The notes under the pieces are model-generated. The model was not told the origin of the DNA and searched no databases. It was given only the letters and a program-made list of their open reading frames with translations. Below are positions 16,771 to 25,367 of a stretch of DNA of 64,000 bases, in pieces; positions within the stretch are counted from its first letter, which is position 1, and each line of letters begins with the position of its first letter. The stretch lies in assembly GCA_030683005.1 (NCBI GenBank), contig JAUXMY010000043.1:82535-146534 (forward strand). Reading direction: 5' to 3'. The position numbers and the translations under genes were made by a program. Source of the DNA: Caulobacter sp. GTDB lineage: Bacteria; Pseudomonadota; Alphaproteobacteria; Caulobacterales; Caulobacteraceae.

Positions 16771-17907
16771 ATGACGCGCGGAACGATCCGCACCTGGTAC
16801 CTCGTTCACAAGTGGACGAGCCTGATCTGCACGGCGTTCCTGCTGCTGCTGTGCGTCACCGGCTTGCCGTTGATCTTCCACCACGAGATCGACGAGCTGA
16901 GCGGGGCGCATGGCGAACTCAAGCCGGTGGCGAGCGATCGGCTGCTCGACCTCGATGAGATCATGGCGAGAGCCCTGGCCAACCGACCCGGCGAAGTCGG
17001 CCTGTTCATGAGCTTTGACGAGGACCGTCCGGTCGTGAACGTGACGACCGGTCCGCGCCCCGACGCGCCCGAGACCGCCATGCAGTTCCAGTCCCTGGAC
17101 CAACGCACGGGCGAGGTCGTCACCGCCCCGGCCGGCGGCGTGATGGACTTCATCCTGCGCCTGCACACCGACCTGTTCCTGGGTTTGCCCGGCCTGCTGT
17201 TCATGGGGCTGATGGGGCTGCTGTTCTTCGTGGCCACGGTGTCGGGCGTGGTCGTTTACCGCCCTTTCATGGCCAAGCTGGACTTCGGGACTGTGCGGAC
17301 CAGCCGCTCCACGCGCCTGAAATGGCTCGACTATCACAACCTGCTCGGCATCGTGACACTGGCCTGGGTCAGCGTGGTCGGCCTGACCGGCGTGATCAAC
17401 ACCCTGTCGCAGCCGATCATCCAGATCTGGCAGGCCACCCAGCTGGCCGAGATGACCGCGCCCTACAAGGCCATGGCGCCGGTGGATCCGCGCCGGCTCG
17501 GCTCCATCAATGCCGCCGTCGAGACCGCCAAGGCCGTCGCGCCCGGCATGCGGCCGCAGTTCGTGGCCTTCCCGGGCGGCTATTTCAGCAGCAAGCACCA
17601 CTATGCCGTCTTCATGCAGGGCGACACGCCGCTGACCAAGACGCTGCTGACGCCGGCGCTGGTCGACGCTGAGACAGGCGAGCTCACCGCCATCCGCAAG
17701 ATGCCCTGGTACGCCCAGGCCCTGCTGCTGTCGCAGCCGCTGCACTTCGGCGACTACGGCGGACTGCCGCTGAAGATCCTCTGGGCGGTGCTGGACATCA
17801 TTACCATCATCGTCCTGGGCAGCGGGCTGTACCTGTGGCTCGGCCGCCGCCGAGCGCCGATCGCGGCGCGGCTCAAGGAGCTTGAGACCGGCGGGGTGTC
17901 GGCATGA
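16771..17907 (+). CDS. PepSY-associated TM helix domain protein (PiuB-like)
   Basis: A 378-residue membrane protein with an N-terminal cytoplasmic stub, a first helix with LLLLCVTGLPLIFHHEID, a periplasmic PepSY region, helices at about 140-165, 190-210 and 335-355, and conserved His residues in HKW, FHHE, LRLHTDLF and LDYHN that could bind haem. The TGLPLIFHHE and LHTDLF signatures are those of the PepSY_TM family, thought to pass electrons across the inner membrane to ferric siderophores. It lies 114 bp after the first PepSY gene and overlaps the following small gene by 4 bp. Role in iron reduction is inferred from family and neighbours. Confidence 0.9.
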   Translation: MTRGTIRTWYLVHKWTSLICTAFLLLLCVTGLPLIFHHEIDELSGAHGELKPVASDRLLDLDEIMARALANRPGEVGLFMSFDEDRPVVNVTTGPRPDAPETAMQFQSLDQRTGEVVTAPAGGVMDFILRLHTDLFLGLPGLLFMGLMGLLFFVATVSGVVVYRPFMAKLDFGTVRTSRSTRLKWLDYHNLLGIVTLAWVSVVGLTGVINTLSQPIIQIWQATQLAEMTAPYKAMAPVDPRRLGSINAAVETAKAVAPGMRPQFVAFPGGYFSSKHHYAVFMQGDTPLTKTLLTPALVDAETGELTAIRKMPWYAQALLLSQPLHFGDYGGLPLKILWAVLDIITIIVLGSGLYLWLGRRRAPIAARLKELETGGVSA

Positions 17908-18089
17908 GCAGCCGCAAACGCCACTCGCTGCGCCACACCTTCGGCGCGCCTCTGCTGATTGCCCTTTTCAGCACCATCGGCCTGGTCAGCGCTCTGCTCG
18001 GAGACGGCCTGCGCGACTGGATTTCGTGGGCCGGCCTCGCCGTGCCCGTCGTCGTCATCATCTGGGCCCTGAAGGCCCGTCGAAGCTAA
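17904..18089 (+). CDS. Small membrane protein in the iron operon
   Basis: A 61-residue protein whose ATG overlaps the stop of the preceding PepSY gene (ATGA), a sign of translational coupling. It has a basic start (SSRKRHSLRH) followed by two hydrophobic segments at about 14-33 and 39-56, ending in LKARRS. It resembles the short helical proteins placed between PepSY and TonB receptor genes in proteobacterial iron operons. The function is not known; it may be an accessory subunit of the membrane reductase. Confidence 0.75.
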   Translation: MSSRKRHSLRHTFGAPLLIALFSTIGLVSALLGDGLRDWISWAGLAVPVVVIIWALKARRS

Positions 18090-18111
18090 CAAGAAGACTG
18101 GGGATACCTAC

Positions 18112-20238
18112 GTGAACCGCCACATTATGCGCCGCCTCGCCCTGACCGGAGCCTCCGCCGCCACGCTCGCCGTCGCCATGCCAGCCCTCGCGCAGGACAC
18201 CGATGTCGAGGCCCTGGTCGTGACCGCGCGCGATTACGTGCCCCAGGGCAGCGTCGCGGCCAGCAAGGCCGGCATCCCGCTGATCGAGAACCCGCAGTCG
18301 ATCACGGTCATCTCCCGCGACCAGATCGACCTGCTGGACTGGAACACGCTGAGCCAGGTGGTTCGCTACACCGCCGGCGTCAACGGCGAGAACTACGGTC
18401 CCGACGAGCGCGTCGACTGGCTGACGGTGCGTGGCTTCAACCCGGTGCAGTACATCGACGGCATCCAGGGCTCGATCGGTTCGATCACCAACACCGGCCT
18501 CGACCTCTATGGCGCGCAGACCGTGGAGATCCTCAAGGGACCGGCCTCGTTCCTGTACGGCTCGGCCCCTCCGGGCGGCATCGTCAACGTCACCAGCCGC
18601 CGGCCGCGCGCCGAGTTCGGCGGCGAGGTCGGGGCCGAGATCGGCAACAACGACCATTGGCAGGTCAACGGCGACATCACCGGCGAGATCGCGCCGGGCG
18701 TCAGCGCCCGCCTGACCGGTCTCTACCGCGACAAGGGCACCCAGGTGCGCGGCGTCGGCGTCGAGCGCAGCTTCCTTGCTCCGGCCGTCTCGTTCGGCCT
18801 CGGCGCCGACACCAGGATGTCGGTCCTCGGCTTCTGGCAGGACGACACCGTCAGTGGCGACGGCGGCGGCTTCCTGCCCTCGCAGGGCGCCTTGCTGGCC
18901 AACCCGCTCGGCAAGATCGGCTCGGACGCCAACCTCGGCGAGACCAGCTACAATCGCTTCGTCCGCACCCACTGGGGCCTCGGCTACGAACTGAGCCACC
19001 AGATTAGCGACAGCTGGGACTTCGAGCAGAACGTCAAGTTCACCAGCCTCGACAGCGATCAGCGCGGCATCGGCGGCGCCGGGTTCGTCGACGCCGACTT
19101 CAACGGCGTTCCGGATGACTACCGCACCGTCTCCCGGTACAGCTTCTCCTTCGCCGAGGAGGTCGGGACCTTCGGCGTCGACAGCCGCCTGACCGGGAAG
19201 ATCGAGACCGGCGGCCTCAGCCACAAGCTCCTGATCGGGCTGGACCACCGCAATTACGACTATGTCGGCGGCAGCGCCTTCGGCTTCGGCATGCCGAACA
19301 TCGACGTCTTCGCGCCGGTCTATGGCCTCGCCATTCCGAGCCTGCCGCCGGTGACCTTCTCCAGCTACGAGGAAAAGCAGACCGGTCTCTACGCCCAGGA
19401 CCAGATCAGGATCGGGGACGGCCTGATCCTGACGCTGGGCGCCCGCTACGACTGGGTGACGACCCAGGACCGTCTCGCCAATACCGAGACCGACGATGGC
19501 GAAGCGTCCTGGCGGGCGGGCGCCTCCTACGTCTTCGCCAATGGCGTCACGCCCTACATCTCCTGGGCGCGCTCGTTCCAGCCCGTGGCCGGGGCTGGCT
19601 TCGGCGGCGATCCCTTCGAGGCGACCACCGGCGAGCAGATCGAGGCCGGGGTGAAGTGGGATGGCCGCGGCCTGCCCGAGGGCGTGAAGCTGTTCGCCAC
19701 CGCCGCCGCCTACAGGATCACGCAGCAGAACGTCCTCACCGATGACCCCGTGAACATCGGCTTCCAGGCCCAGGTCGGCGAGGTCGAGGTCAAAGGCCTG
19801 GAGTTCGAGGTCGTCGGCCGCTTCAACGAGCGCCTCAGCCTCAACGCCTCCTACACCTGGAGCGATTCCGAGGTGACCGAGGGCGCGGCCTACGAGCTCG
19901 GCGCCGAGCTGCCCGTGACGCCGGAACACAAGCTGTCGGCCCTGATCGACTGGACCTTCCAGGACGGTCCGTTCGCCGGCCTCGGGGCCAGCCTTGGCGC
20001 GCGCTACCTGTGCAAGAGCGCCGGCAACCTGCCGGAATCCTACTTCACAACGGTCATGATCAATCCGTCCGTCACGCTGTTCGACGGCTCGATCCACTAC
20101 GACCGCGATGATTGGCGCCTGGCGCTCACCGCCAGCAACCTAGCCGACAAGGAATACGTGGCGCGGTGCTACAGCTACAGCAACTGCTTCTACGGCACGC
20201 GCCGGGTGGTGGTCGCCAGCCTGACGCGTCGCTTCTGA
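18112..20238 (+). CDS. TonB-dependent siderophore receptor
   Basis: A 708-residue outer-membrane receptor starting at GTG 18112, with a signal peptide ending ALAQD. The plug domain shows the TonB-box region (VEALVVTARDYVP), PQSITVISRDQID, the LTVRGF motif, and EILKGPASFLYGSAPPGG, the sequence typical of siderophore-class (TIGR01783-like) receptors. The C-terminal beta-barrel ends in VVVASLTRRF with the terminal aromatic required for BAM insertion. It imports a ferric siderophore with TonB energy. It is last in the operon apbE, PepSY, PepSY, small membrane protein, receptor, so the internalised siderophore is probably reduced by those membrane proteins. A terminator hairpin follows. Confidence 0.95.
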   Translation: MNRHIMRRLALTGASAATLAVAMPALAQDTDVEALVVTARDYVPQGSVAASKAGIPLIENPQSITVISRDQIDLLDWNTLSQVVRYTAGVNGENYGPDERVDWLTVRGFNPVQYIDGIQGSIGSITNTGLDLYGAQTVEILKGPASFLYGSAPPGGIVNVTSRRPRAEFGGEVGAEIGNNDHWQVNGDITGEIAPGVSARLTGLYRDKGTQVRGVGVERSFLAPAVSFGLGADTRMSVLGFWQDDTVSGDGGGFLPSQGALLANPLGKIGSDANLGETSYNRFVRTHWGLGYELSHQISDSWDFEQNVKFTSLDSDQRGIGGAGFVDADFNGVPDDYRTVSRYSFSFAEEVGTFGVDSRLTGKIETGGLSHKLLIGLDHRNYDYVGGSAFGFGMPNIDVFAPVYGLAIPSLPPVTFSSYEEKQTGLYAQDQIRIGDGLILTLGARYDWVTTQDRLANTETDDGEASWRAGASYVFANGVTPYISWARSFQPVAGAGFGGDPFEATTGEQIEAGVKWDGRGLPEGVKLFATAAAYRITQQNVLTDDPVNIGFQAQVGEVEVKGLEFEVVGRFNERLSLNASYTWSDSEVTEGAAYELGAELPVTPEHKLSALIDWTFQDGPFAGLGASLGARYLCKSAGNLPESYFTTVMINPSVTLFDGSIHYDRDDWRLALTASNLADKEYVARCYSYSNCFYGTRRVVVASLTRRF

Positions 20239-20293
20239 CGGTCCGGGCGATCCCCGACTTCGGCCGGGGGGCAGTCCGGCGAGCAAGCAAAAG

Positions 20294-20321
20294 ACGCCCG
20301 CGACCTTCCGGCCGCGGGCGT
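20294..20321. terminator. Bidirectional intrinsic terminator
   Basis: Perfect 9-bp stem ACGCCCGCG / CGCGGGCGT with a 10-nt loop. On the plus strand it is followed by TT then CC; on the minus strand by CTTTT. It lies between the convergent siderophore receptor and DUF6607 genes. Confidence 0.8.
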
Positions 20322-20349
20322 TTCCGTATCTCGACGCGGATGAGGCGGC

Positions 20350-21342
20350 TTACAGCCCTCCGGTCTCCTCGGCGATGACCTGACGGGCCTCGGCGATGGC
20401 GGCCTTGGTCGTCTTCTCGCCCTTCAGGATCTCGTCGGCGAGACCCATCAGGGTCGGGCCGGTGACTGAACCGGCCTCGGCTTCCTCTTCCAGGCTGATC
20501 CCCTTGCCCTTCGCGGCAGCTTCGTCCCACGCCTTGCGGACCTCGGCCCAATACTCGCGGGTCCCGGCCCAGTAGCTGTCGGCGGCCGCGACGTCGAAGC
20601 CCCTGAAGCGGCTGTAGGTGTTCAGCACCACCTCATGGACAAACGTAACGCTCCTGCCGTCGCGCGGGCCGATCTTGGCGTTGTCCTGTTCGTGGATCCA
20701 GCCGGCCGGGGTCAGGGCATGTCGGTTGGTCCCCACGTACCAGCCGTAGACGGGCTTGCGGACCGCGTCGCGGCGCGCGAGCGGACGGGGCGTCTCCTCG
20801 CTGATCCAACGGGTGGCGCCGTCCTCGAAGGTCCAGCGGCCGAGGCCGCCGTAGCGGGGCGAGTCGTCTGTCTGCCAGACGGTTTGCGACCAGCGACCCT
20901 TGCGGGCGGCCTCGGGAATGTCCTTCAGAACCCACTTGCCGGGGCCGGCGTAGGTCAGAATCCGGGCAGGCTCGTAGGCCCAGTCCTGGCGCCAGTGCTT
21001 GATGACCATTGGCTTGCCGTCGCCGCCGTCCACCACCAGCAGATGCTGCAGGCGGATGACCCGACCGCTGTCTTCGATCACGCGAACGACTTCGTAGCCA
21101 CCGCTGACCTTGGGCGCGATGGGCGTGTAGTCGGCGACGAAGGCGGCGGTTTCACGGAAGTCGAAGCGGACCTTGAACTCTCCCGCCATGGCCAGGACCG
21201 CCTGACGATCCTGTTCGAAGGCCGGGAGGACCCGCGCGGCGGAGGCGGGCGTGGCCTGGGCGAGGGCGGCCCGTGGCGTGACCAGCAGGACGGCGCCGAG
21301 CGCCGCGAAGGCGACAGTCTTGATGAGCATGGTTTTGGGCAT
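20350..21342 (-). CDS. DUF6607 family exported protein
   Basis: A 330-residue protein when started at ATG 21342, giving a signal peptide (MLIKTVAFAALGAVLLVTP, cut near ALAQA). An in-frame extension to 21453 would overlap the receptor gene and lacks a signal. The mature protein is rich in Trp and Tyr (RQDWAYEP, GRWTFEDG, YGWYVGTNRH) and matches the DUF6607 family as I know it, which often follows TonB receptor genes. Its start is 8 bp after the stop of the haem-type receptor, so the two are one operon. A role in haem or iron acquisition is guilt by association; no catalytic motif is evident. Confidence 0.8.
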   Translation of the reverse strand: MPKTMLIKTVAFAALGAVLLVTPRAALAQATPASAARVLPAFEQDRQAVLAMAGEFKVRFDFRETAAFVADYTPIAPKVSGGYEVVRVIEDSGRVIRLQHLLVVDGGDGKPMVIKHWRQDWAYEPARILTYAGPGKWVLKDIPEAARKGRWSQTVWQTDDSPRYGGLGRWTFEDGATRWISEETPRPLARRDAVRKPVYGWYVGTNRHALTPAGWIHEQDNAKIGPRDGRSVTFVHEVVLNTYSRFRGFDVAAADSYWAGTREYWAEVRKAWDEAAAKGKGISLEEEAEAGSVTGPTLMGLADEILKGEKTTKAAIAEARQVIAEETGGL

Positions 21343-21350
21343 GGTCAGGT

Positions 21351-23543
21351 TCACAGCTTGAGGGTCAGGGAGAGGCCGATGTTCCGCCCCGGCTGGGTGT
21401 AGGCGTCGCGAGCGGCCGAGGTGGAGGACAGCCCGCGGGCGTCGCTCCACCACCAGTACTTTTCATCGGTCAGGTTGAAGACGCCGCCGCGCAGGGTGAC
21501 CTGCCCGGTCAGGTTCCAGTAGCCGGTCAGATCGATCAGCGTGAAGGCCGGCGGGACAAAGCAGCTCGGCGTGCAGGTCGTGCCGACCCGGTCAGCGTCC
21601 TTCTTCGCGGAGTGTACGACACTGAGCTGGCCGCCGAAACGGCCGGCCGGATCGCGCCAGCCTGCGCCGAGGCTGATCTTGACCGGCTCGATGCTGGCCA
21701 GGGGCGCGGAAGCGCCGCCGCTCCTGGCGTCCCCCTTCGCGCTGGAGGCCGCCGCGATCAGCGTCCATCCGTCGTCCAGTGAGAGGCGGGCGCGGGCCTC
21801 GACCCCGCTGATCTCGACCTCGCCGAGGTTGACGTACTGGAACACCGCCGGGTCCGCCGGCGTGAAGCTGCCGCCGACCACTTCCTGCGAGATGAAGTCC
21901 TCATAGCGTCCGGCGAAGACGGTCCCTTCCAGTGCGAGCGGTCCGGACTTCCACCGCAGCCCGACCTCGAAGGTTTCGCTCGTCTCCGGTTTCAGGTCGG
22001 GGTTGGGAGCGGAGATGTAGCCTTGGGCCGGGTTGCTGAAGGCGTTGTTGACCTGCGACGGCGCTGGAGCCTTGAAGCCGGCGGCGATGTTGCTGAACAC
22101 CTTCAGGTTTTCGGTGGCGCTCCAGACAAGGCCCAGCTTGGGCGAGGGGTGGGAGTCGCTGCTGTCCCGCGGCGCGCCGACGTAGAGGGCGTCGGCCCGG
22201 GCGTCCAGTTCGTACCAGTCCCAGCGCAACGCCGGGAACAGGGCCAGCTTGCCGTCGAACAGCCCGATCTCGTCCTGCACGAACAGGCCGACGAGCGTGT
22301 AGTCGGTGTTGGGGAAGGCGCGCGTGGGGAAGACGTCCGGCGGGGTGGGCGCCGTGCCGCTCCTGATGCCCTCCTGACGGGTCACCGACCAGTCGCCGCC
22401 CCAGACGATGTGGTGTTCCACCGAGCCGGTGGTGAAGCGGCTGTCGATCTGGCCGCTGACGCCCCGGACCTCGTTGTCGAAGGTGTTGAGACGGGTGCGG
22501 TCGGTCGAGGTGCGGTCCTCGGCGGTGAATTGGGTCGTCTCGCCGGTCTGGACATAGACGCCGAGGCGCGCCTCGCTGACCAGGCCTTCGCCGCCGGTGA
22601 AGCGGTAGTCGACACTGACCCGGTCGCGGTCGGTCTCGTCATGGGTCAGCACCGACAGTGTGGTGGCGCTCACGGCGCTGAGGATGTCGCTGTCGACCTC
22701 GCGGTCGAGGTGATCCCAGGTCAGGCGGAAGCTGTGGCCTTCGGCGGGGTCGAACACCAGCTTGGCCAGCACCGAGTTGGCGGTGAAATCCTGGGGGTTG
22801 GCGACCGTGCGGGTCGCCGTTGATGATCCGTCGCGTCCCTGCGTCTCCTGTTCGGAGCCCTGGCGACGGGTGTAGCTGACCATGGCCTGCCAGTCGCCGA
22901 AGACGCCGGCCAGCAGGAGGTTGCCGTAAGTGCTTTCGTCGGCGCTGGCATAGCCCGCGCGGGCTTGGGCCGCGAACGCGCGCCCGCCCCGCAGGAAGTC
23001 TTCCGGGTCCTTGGTGAAGAAGCTGACCGAGCCGGCCAGACCGTCGCTGCCATAGAGGGCCGAGGCCGGCCCCCGGACGATCTCTACCGATCTGATCATG
23101 TCGAGGTCGGCGTAGTCGCCTCGGCCCACCGCCTGGGCGCCGAAGCCGAACGAGTCCGGCAATCGGATGCCATCGATCTGGATCAGCACGCGGTTGCCTT
23201 CGAGGCCGCGGATGTTGAAGCCGCTGTTTCCGTCACGACCCGTGCCGGACAGGGCGGCGTTGAAGCGGGCCGGGGCGGTGCGGACCGCGACGCCGGGCTC
23301 GAACTTGATCAGGTCCTTGATGTCTCCGACCAGCCGATCATCGATCTCGTCCGAGGTGATGGCCGAGGCGGTGACCGGAAGTTCGTCGGCGGCCTTCTGG
23401 GTGCGGGTGGCGGTGACGATCACCGCGTCCACGGTGGCGCCGGCGTCTGACCCGGCTTCGGCCGCATGGGCGATCCCGCCGGTGAGAGACAGTGCGGCCG
23501 CGCCCGCGAACAATGCGCGGCGCAGGGTGGATCGGAGAGTCAT
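21351..23543 (-). CDS. TonB-dependent haem/haemoglobin-type receptor
   Basis: A 730-residue outer-membrane receptor with a signal peptide ending AHAAEA. The TonB box is VDAVIVTATRTQK; the plug has GFNIRGLEGNRVLIQIDGIR and EIVRGPASALYGSDGLAG, typical of the haemoglobin/transferrin/lactoferrin receptor class. The barrel contains FKAPAPSQVNNAF and NPDLKPETSETFEVG (FRAP/NPDL motifs of haem receptors), and the protein ends NIGLSLTLKL. It should import haem or iron from a host or community protein. Two Fur-like boxes lie within 120 bp upstream, and a strong AGGGGGCG ribosome site precedes the ATG. The DUF6607 gene is its operon partner. Confidence 0.93.
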   Translation of the reverse strand: MTLRSTLRRALFAGAAALSLTGGIAHAAEAGSDAGATVDAVIVTATRTQKAADELPVTASAITSDEIDDRLVGDIKDLIKFEPGVAVRTAPARFNAALSGTGRDGNSGFNIRGLEGNRVLIQIDGIRLPDSFGFGAQAVGRGDYADLDMIRSVEIVRGPASALYGSDGLAGSVSFFTKDPEDFLRGGRAFAAQARAGYASADESTYGNLLLAGVFGDWQAMVSYTRRQGSEQETQGRDGSSTATRTVANPQDFTANSVLAKLVFDPAEGHSFRLTWDHLDREVDSDILSAVSATTLSVLTHDETDRDRVSVDYRFTGGEGLVSEARLGVYVQTGETTQFTAEDRTSTDRTRLNTFDNEVRGVSGQIDSRFTTGSVEHHIVWGGDWSVTRQEGIRSGTAPTPPDVFPTRAFPNTDYTLVGLFVQDEIGLFDGKLALFPALRWDWYELDARADALYVGAPRDSSDSHPSPKLGLVWSATENLKVFSNIAAGFKAPAPSQVNNAFSNPAQGYISAPNPDLKPETSETFEVGLRWKSGPLALEGTVFAGRYEDFISQEVVGGSFTPADPAVFQYVNLGEVEISGVEARARLSLDDGWTLIAAASSAKGDARSGGASAPLASIEPVKISLGAGWRDPAGRFGGQLSVVHSAKKDADRVGTTCTPSCFVPPAFTLIDLTGYWNLTGQVTLRGGVFNLTDEKYWWWSDARGLSSTSAARDAYTQPGRNIGLSLTLKL

Positions 23544-23571
23544 GAGCGCCCCCTAAGCGATGCCGTGAACC

Positions 23572-23600
23572 AATAATAATGCGAGTCAATCGCAATATTG
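23572..23600. promoter_or_regulatory. Fur-like box, proximal to the haem receptor gene
   Basis: Contains the perfect inverted repeat TGCGA-GTCAA-TCGCA (23580-23594) flanked by AATAATAA and ATATTG. It is 29-57 bp upstream of the receptor start at 23543, a position where Fur would block the promoter. Fur binding is inferred. Confidence 0.7.
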
Positions 23601-23637
23601 GCGGCGATACGCCCGGTCCGGGAGCCGGTCAATCAGA

Positions 23638-23662
23638 AATGATAATGACTCGCAATATTATC
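23638..23662. promoter_or_regulatory. Fur-like box, distal to the haem receptor gene
   Basis: AAATGATAATGACTCGCAAT followed by ATTAT resembles the classical GATAATGATAATCATTATC Fur box and shares AATGACTCG with the box at 14441. It lies 95-119 bp upstream of the receptor start, so two boxes may be occupied together. Confidence 0.65.
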
Positions 23663-23730
23663 CAGTGCGAAGGCTGGATCGGCGGTCGCGCCGGTCATTC
23701 GCGCGGCCTTCGCGGGCCAGGTCGCGGGGT

Positions 23731-25188
23731 CTAGTCCTGGCCGGCCTTGAGGCCCAGGCGTCGCCTCACCGGGTCGATCAGAGCCGCTCGCCTTCCGAAC
23801 ACGAGACGATTGACCCCGATCGCGAAGGCGATGCAGGCCGCCAGTGTGACGACCATCAGGTGGATGTAGTGGGTCGGCGTCCAGACGAAGGTGAATCCCG
23901 CGTAGAGCAGCGTCCCGAACACCACCGCGCCCATGACGGCGCGGGCGTCCACGTTGCGAAACATCAGCCCGACGATGAAGGCCGACAGGATCGGCATCGA
24001 GAGCAGGCCGTTGAGCTGCTGCACCAGATTGATGATGGAGTCAGCGCCCATGTAGATCGGGACCAGCAGGACCGACAGCGCCAGGAAAGCCAGGGAGATG
24101 ATGGTGTTCAGGCGTCCGACGTTCGGCTTCTCGGCGATGAACTTCTCATGCAGGTCGCAGACATAGAGGGTCACTGACGAGTTCAGCACCGAGGTGTAGC
24201 TGGTCAGCAGGGCGGCGGCCATGAAGGCGGCGAAGGCGCCGGACAGCCAGCCAGGCATCACGGTGGCCACGATCCGCCCGTAGGTCGCGTCGCCCGCGTC
24301 GCCGAACAGCTTGTAGGCCGCCACGCCGGGCACCACGACGATCGCGGGGATGATCAGCAGGCGGATGACCGCCGCGGCCAACACGCCCTTCTGCCCCTCC
24401 CGCAGGCTGGGCGCGGCCATCGCCCGCTGGGTGATGGTCTGGTTGGTGCTCCAGTAGAACATCTGGATGAAGATCATCCCGGTCAGCAGGGTCTGCCAGG
24501 GAATCGGTGAATCCTTGTCGCCGATCATGCTCAGTCGTTCAGGGGGAATGCCGCTGAAGTCGAAGTCGATGGCCGCCAGGGCCAGGACCATGATCAGCAG
24601 AGCCATCGCGAGGATGCCGATTCCGGAGATCGTGTCGTAGACGGCGACGGTGCGCAGCCCGCCGCTGATCGCATAGGCCCCGCCGAGGACGGCCATCACC
24701 GCCGCGATCAGCATCAGCGGGATGTCCACCCCGAACATCGTCTTGAGGAACAGCGAGCCCGTGTAGAGCATGATCGGCAGGTAGATGAAGACGTTGCCGA
24801 GCAGGAACAGAACCGACACAACGGCCCGAAGGTGTTTGGAGCCGTACTTGCGCTCCAGCAGCTCGGTCGTGGTGGTGCAGTTGTTGCGGTAGTAGATCGG
24901 CAGGAAGATCCAGCAGAGCATCAGAAGCCCGATGATCGCCGACAGCTCCCACCAGGCCAGCAGCAGCATCTGGTTGCCGTTCATGCCGACCAGCTGGTCG
25001 GTCGAGAGGTTGGTCAGGGTGATCGAGCCGGCGATGAACGGCCAGGTCAGGTTGCCGCCCGCCAGAAAGTACTCGCGGTTGGAGTCGGTCGACCGGCCGC
25101 CCATCCGCGACACCTGCCAGCCCGTCAGAGCGGCCATCAGGACGGTCAGGCCGATGAAGACGGCCCACTGAACCAGATCGTTCTGCAC
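23731..25188 (-). CDS. Sodium:solute symporter, SSS/SLC5 family (SGLT-like)
   Basis: A 485-residue polytopic protein with about 13-14 hydrophobic segments. Family signs are REYFLAGGNLTWPFIAGS near the start, the central GGLRTVAVYDTISG and FYWSTNQTITQRAMAA, which resembles the sugar-binding YWxxNQxITQR segment of vSGLT and the sodium/glucose and sodium/inositol transporters. It starts at GTG 25188, after a GGGGGGAAG site. It is divergent from an operon of TIM-barrel, Gfo/Idh and GMC genes, so it probably brings in the sugar, glycoside or cyclitol they process. Family is sure; substrate is inference. Confidence 0.9.
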   Translation of the reverse strand: MQNDLVQWAVFIGLTVLMAALTGWQVSRMGGRSTDSNREYFLAGGNLTWPFIAGSITLTNLSTDQLVGMNGNQMLLLAWWELSAIIGLLMLCWIFLPIYYRNNCTTTTELLERKYGSKHLRAVVSVLFLLGNVFIYLPIMLYTGSLFLKTMFGVDIPLMLIAAVMAVLGGAYAISGGLRTVAVYDTISGIGILAMALLIMVLALAAIDFDFSGIPPERLSMIGDKDSPIPWQTLLTGMIFIQMFYWSTNQTITQRAMAAPSLREGQKGVLAAAVIRLLIIPAIVVVPGVAAYKLFGDAGDATYGRIVATVMPGWLSGAFAAFMAAALLTSYTSVLNSSVTLYVCDLHEKFIAEKPNVGRLNTIISLAFLALSVLLVPIYMGADSIINLVQQLNGLLSMPILSAFIVGLMFRNVDARAVMGAVVFGTLLYAGFTFVWTPTHYIHLMVVTLAACIAFAIGVNRLVFGRRAALIDPVRRRLGLKAGQD

Positions 25189-25367
25189 GGCTTCCCCCCG
25201 AAGCCCGCTGACTCGCGGTATGCGAAGTTGGCCGTGCTGCTGGTCCCGGCGTCAACCCGAAGACTGTCGCCGGCGAACGACCCGCTCGCCAAAGCTTCCG
25301 CGCATGCTAGCTTTCAACGAACAGGGGGTGGGCGGTCCGATGCAGGCGGCCCCTCGAAGGAGGACGC

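Noticed and set aside
18058..20097. Long minus-strand frame opposite the siderophore receptor
   Set aside because: Shadow of the receptor gene; no signal, motif or ribosome site.
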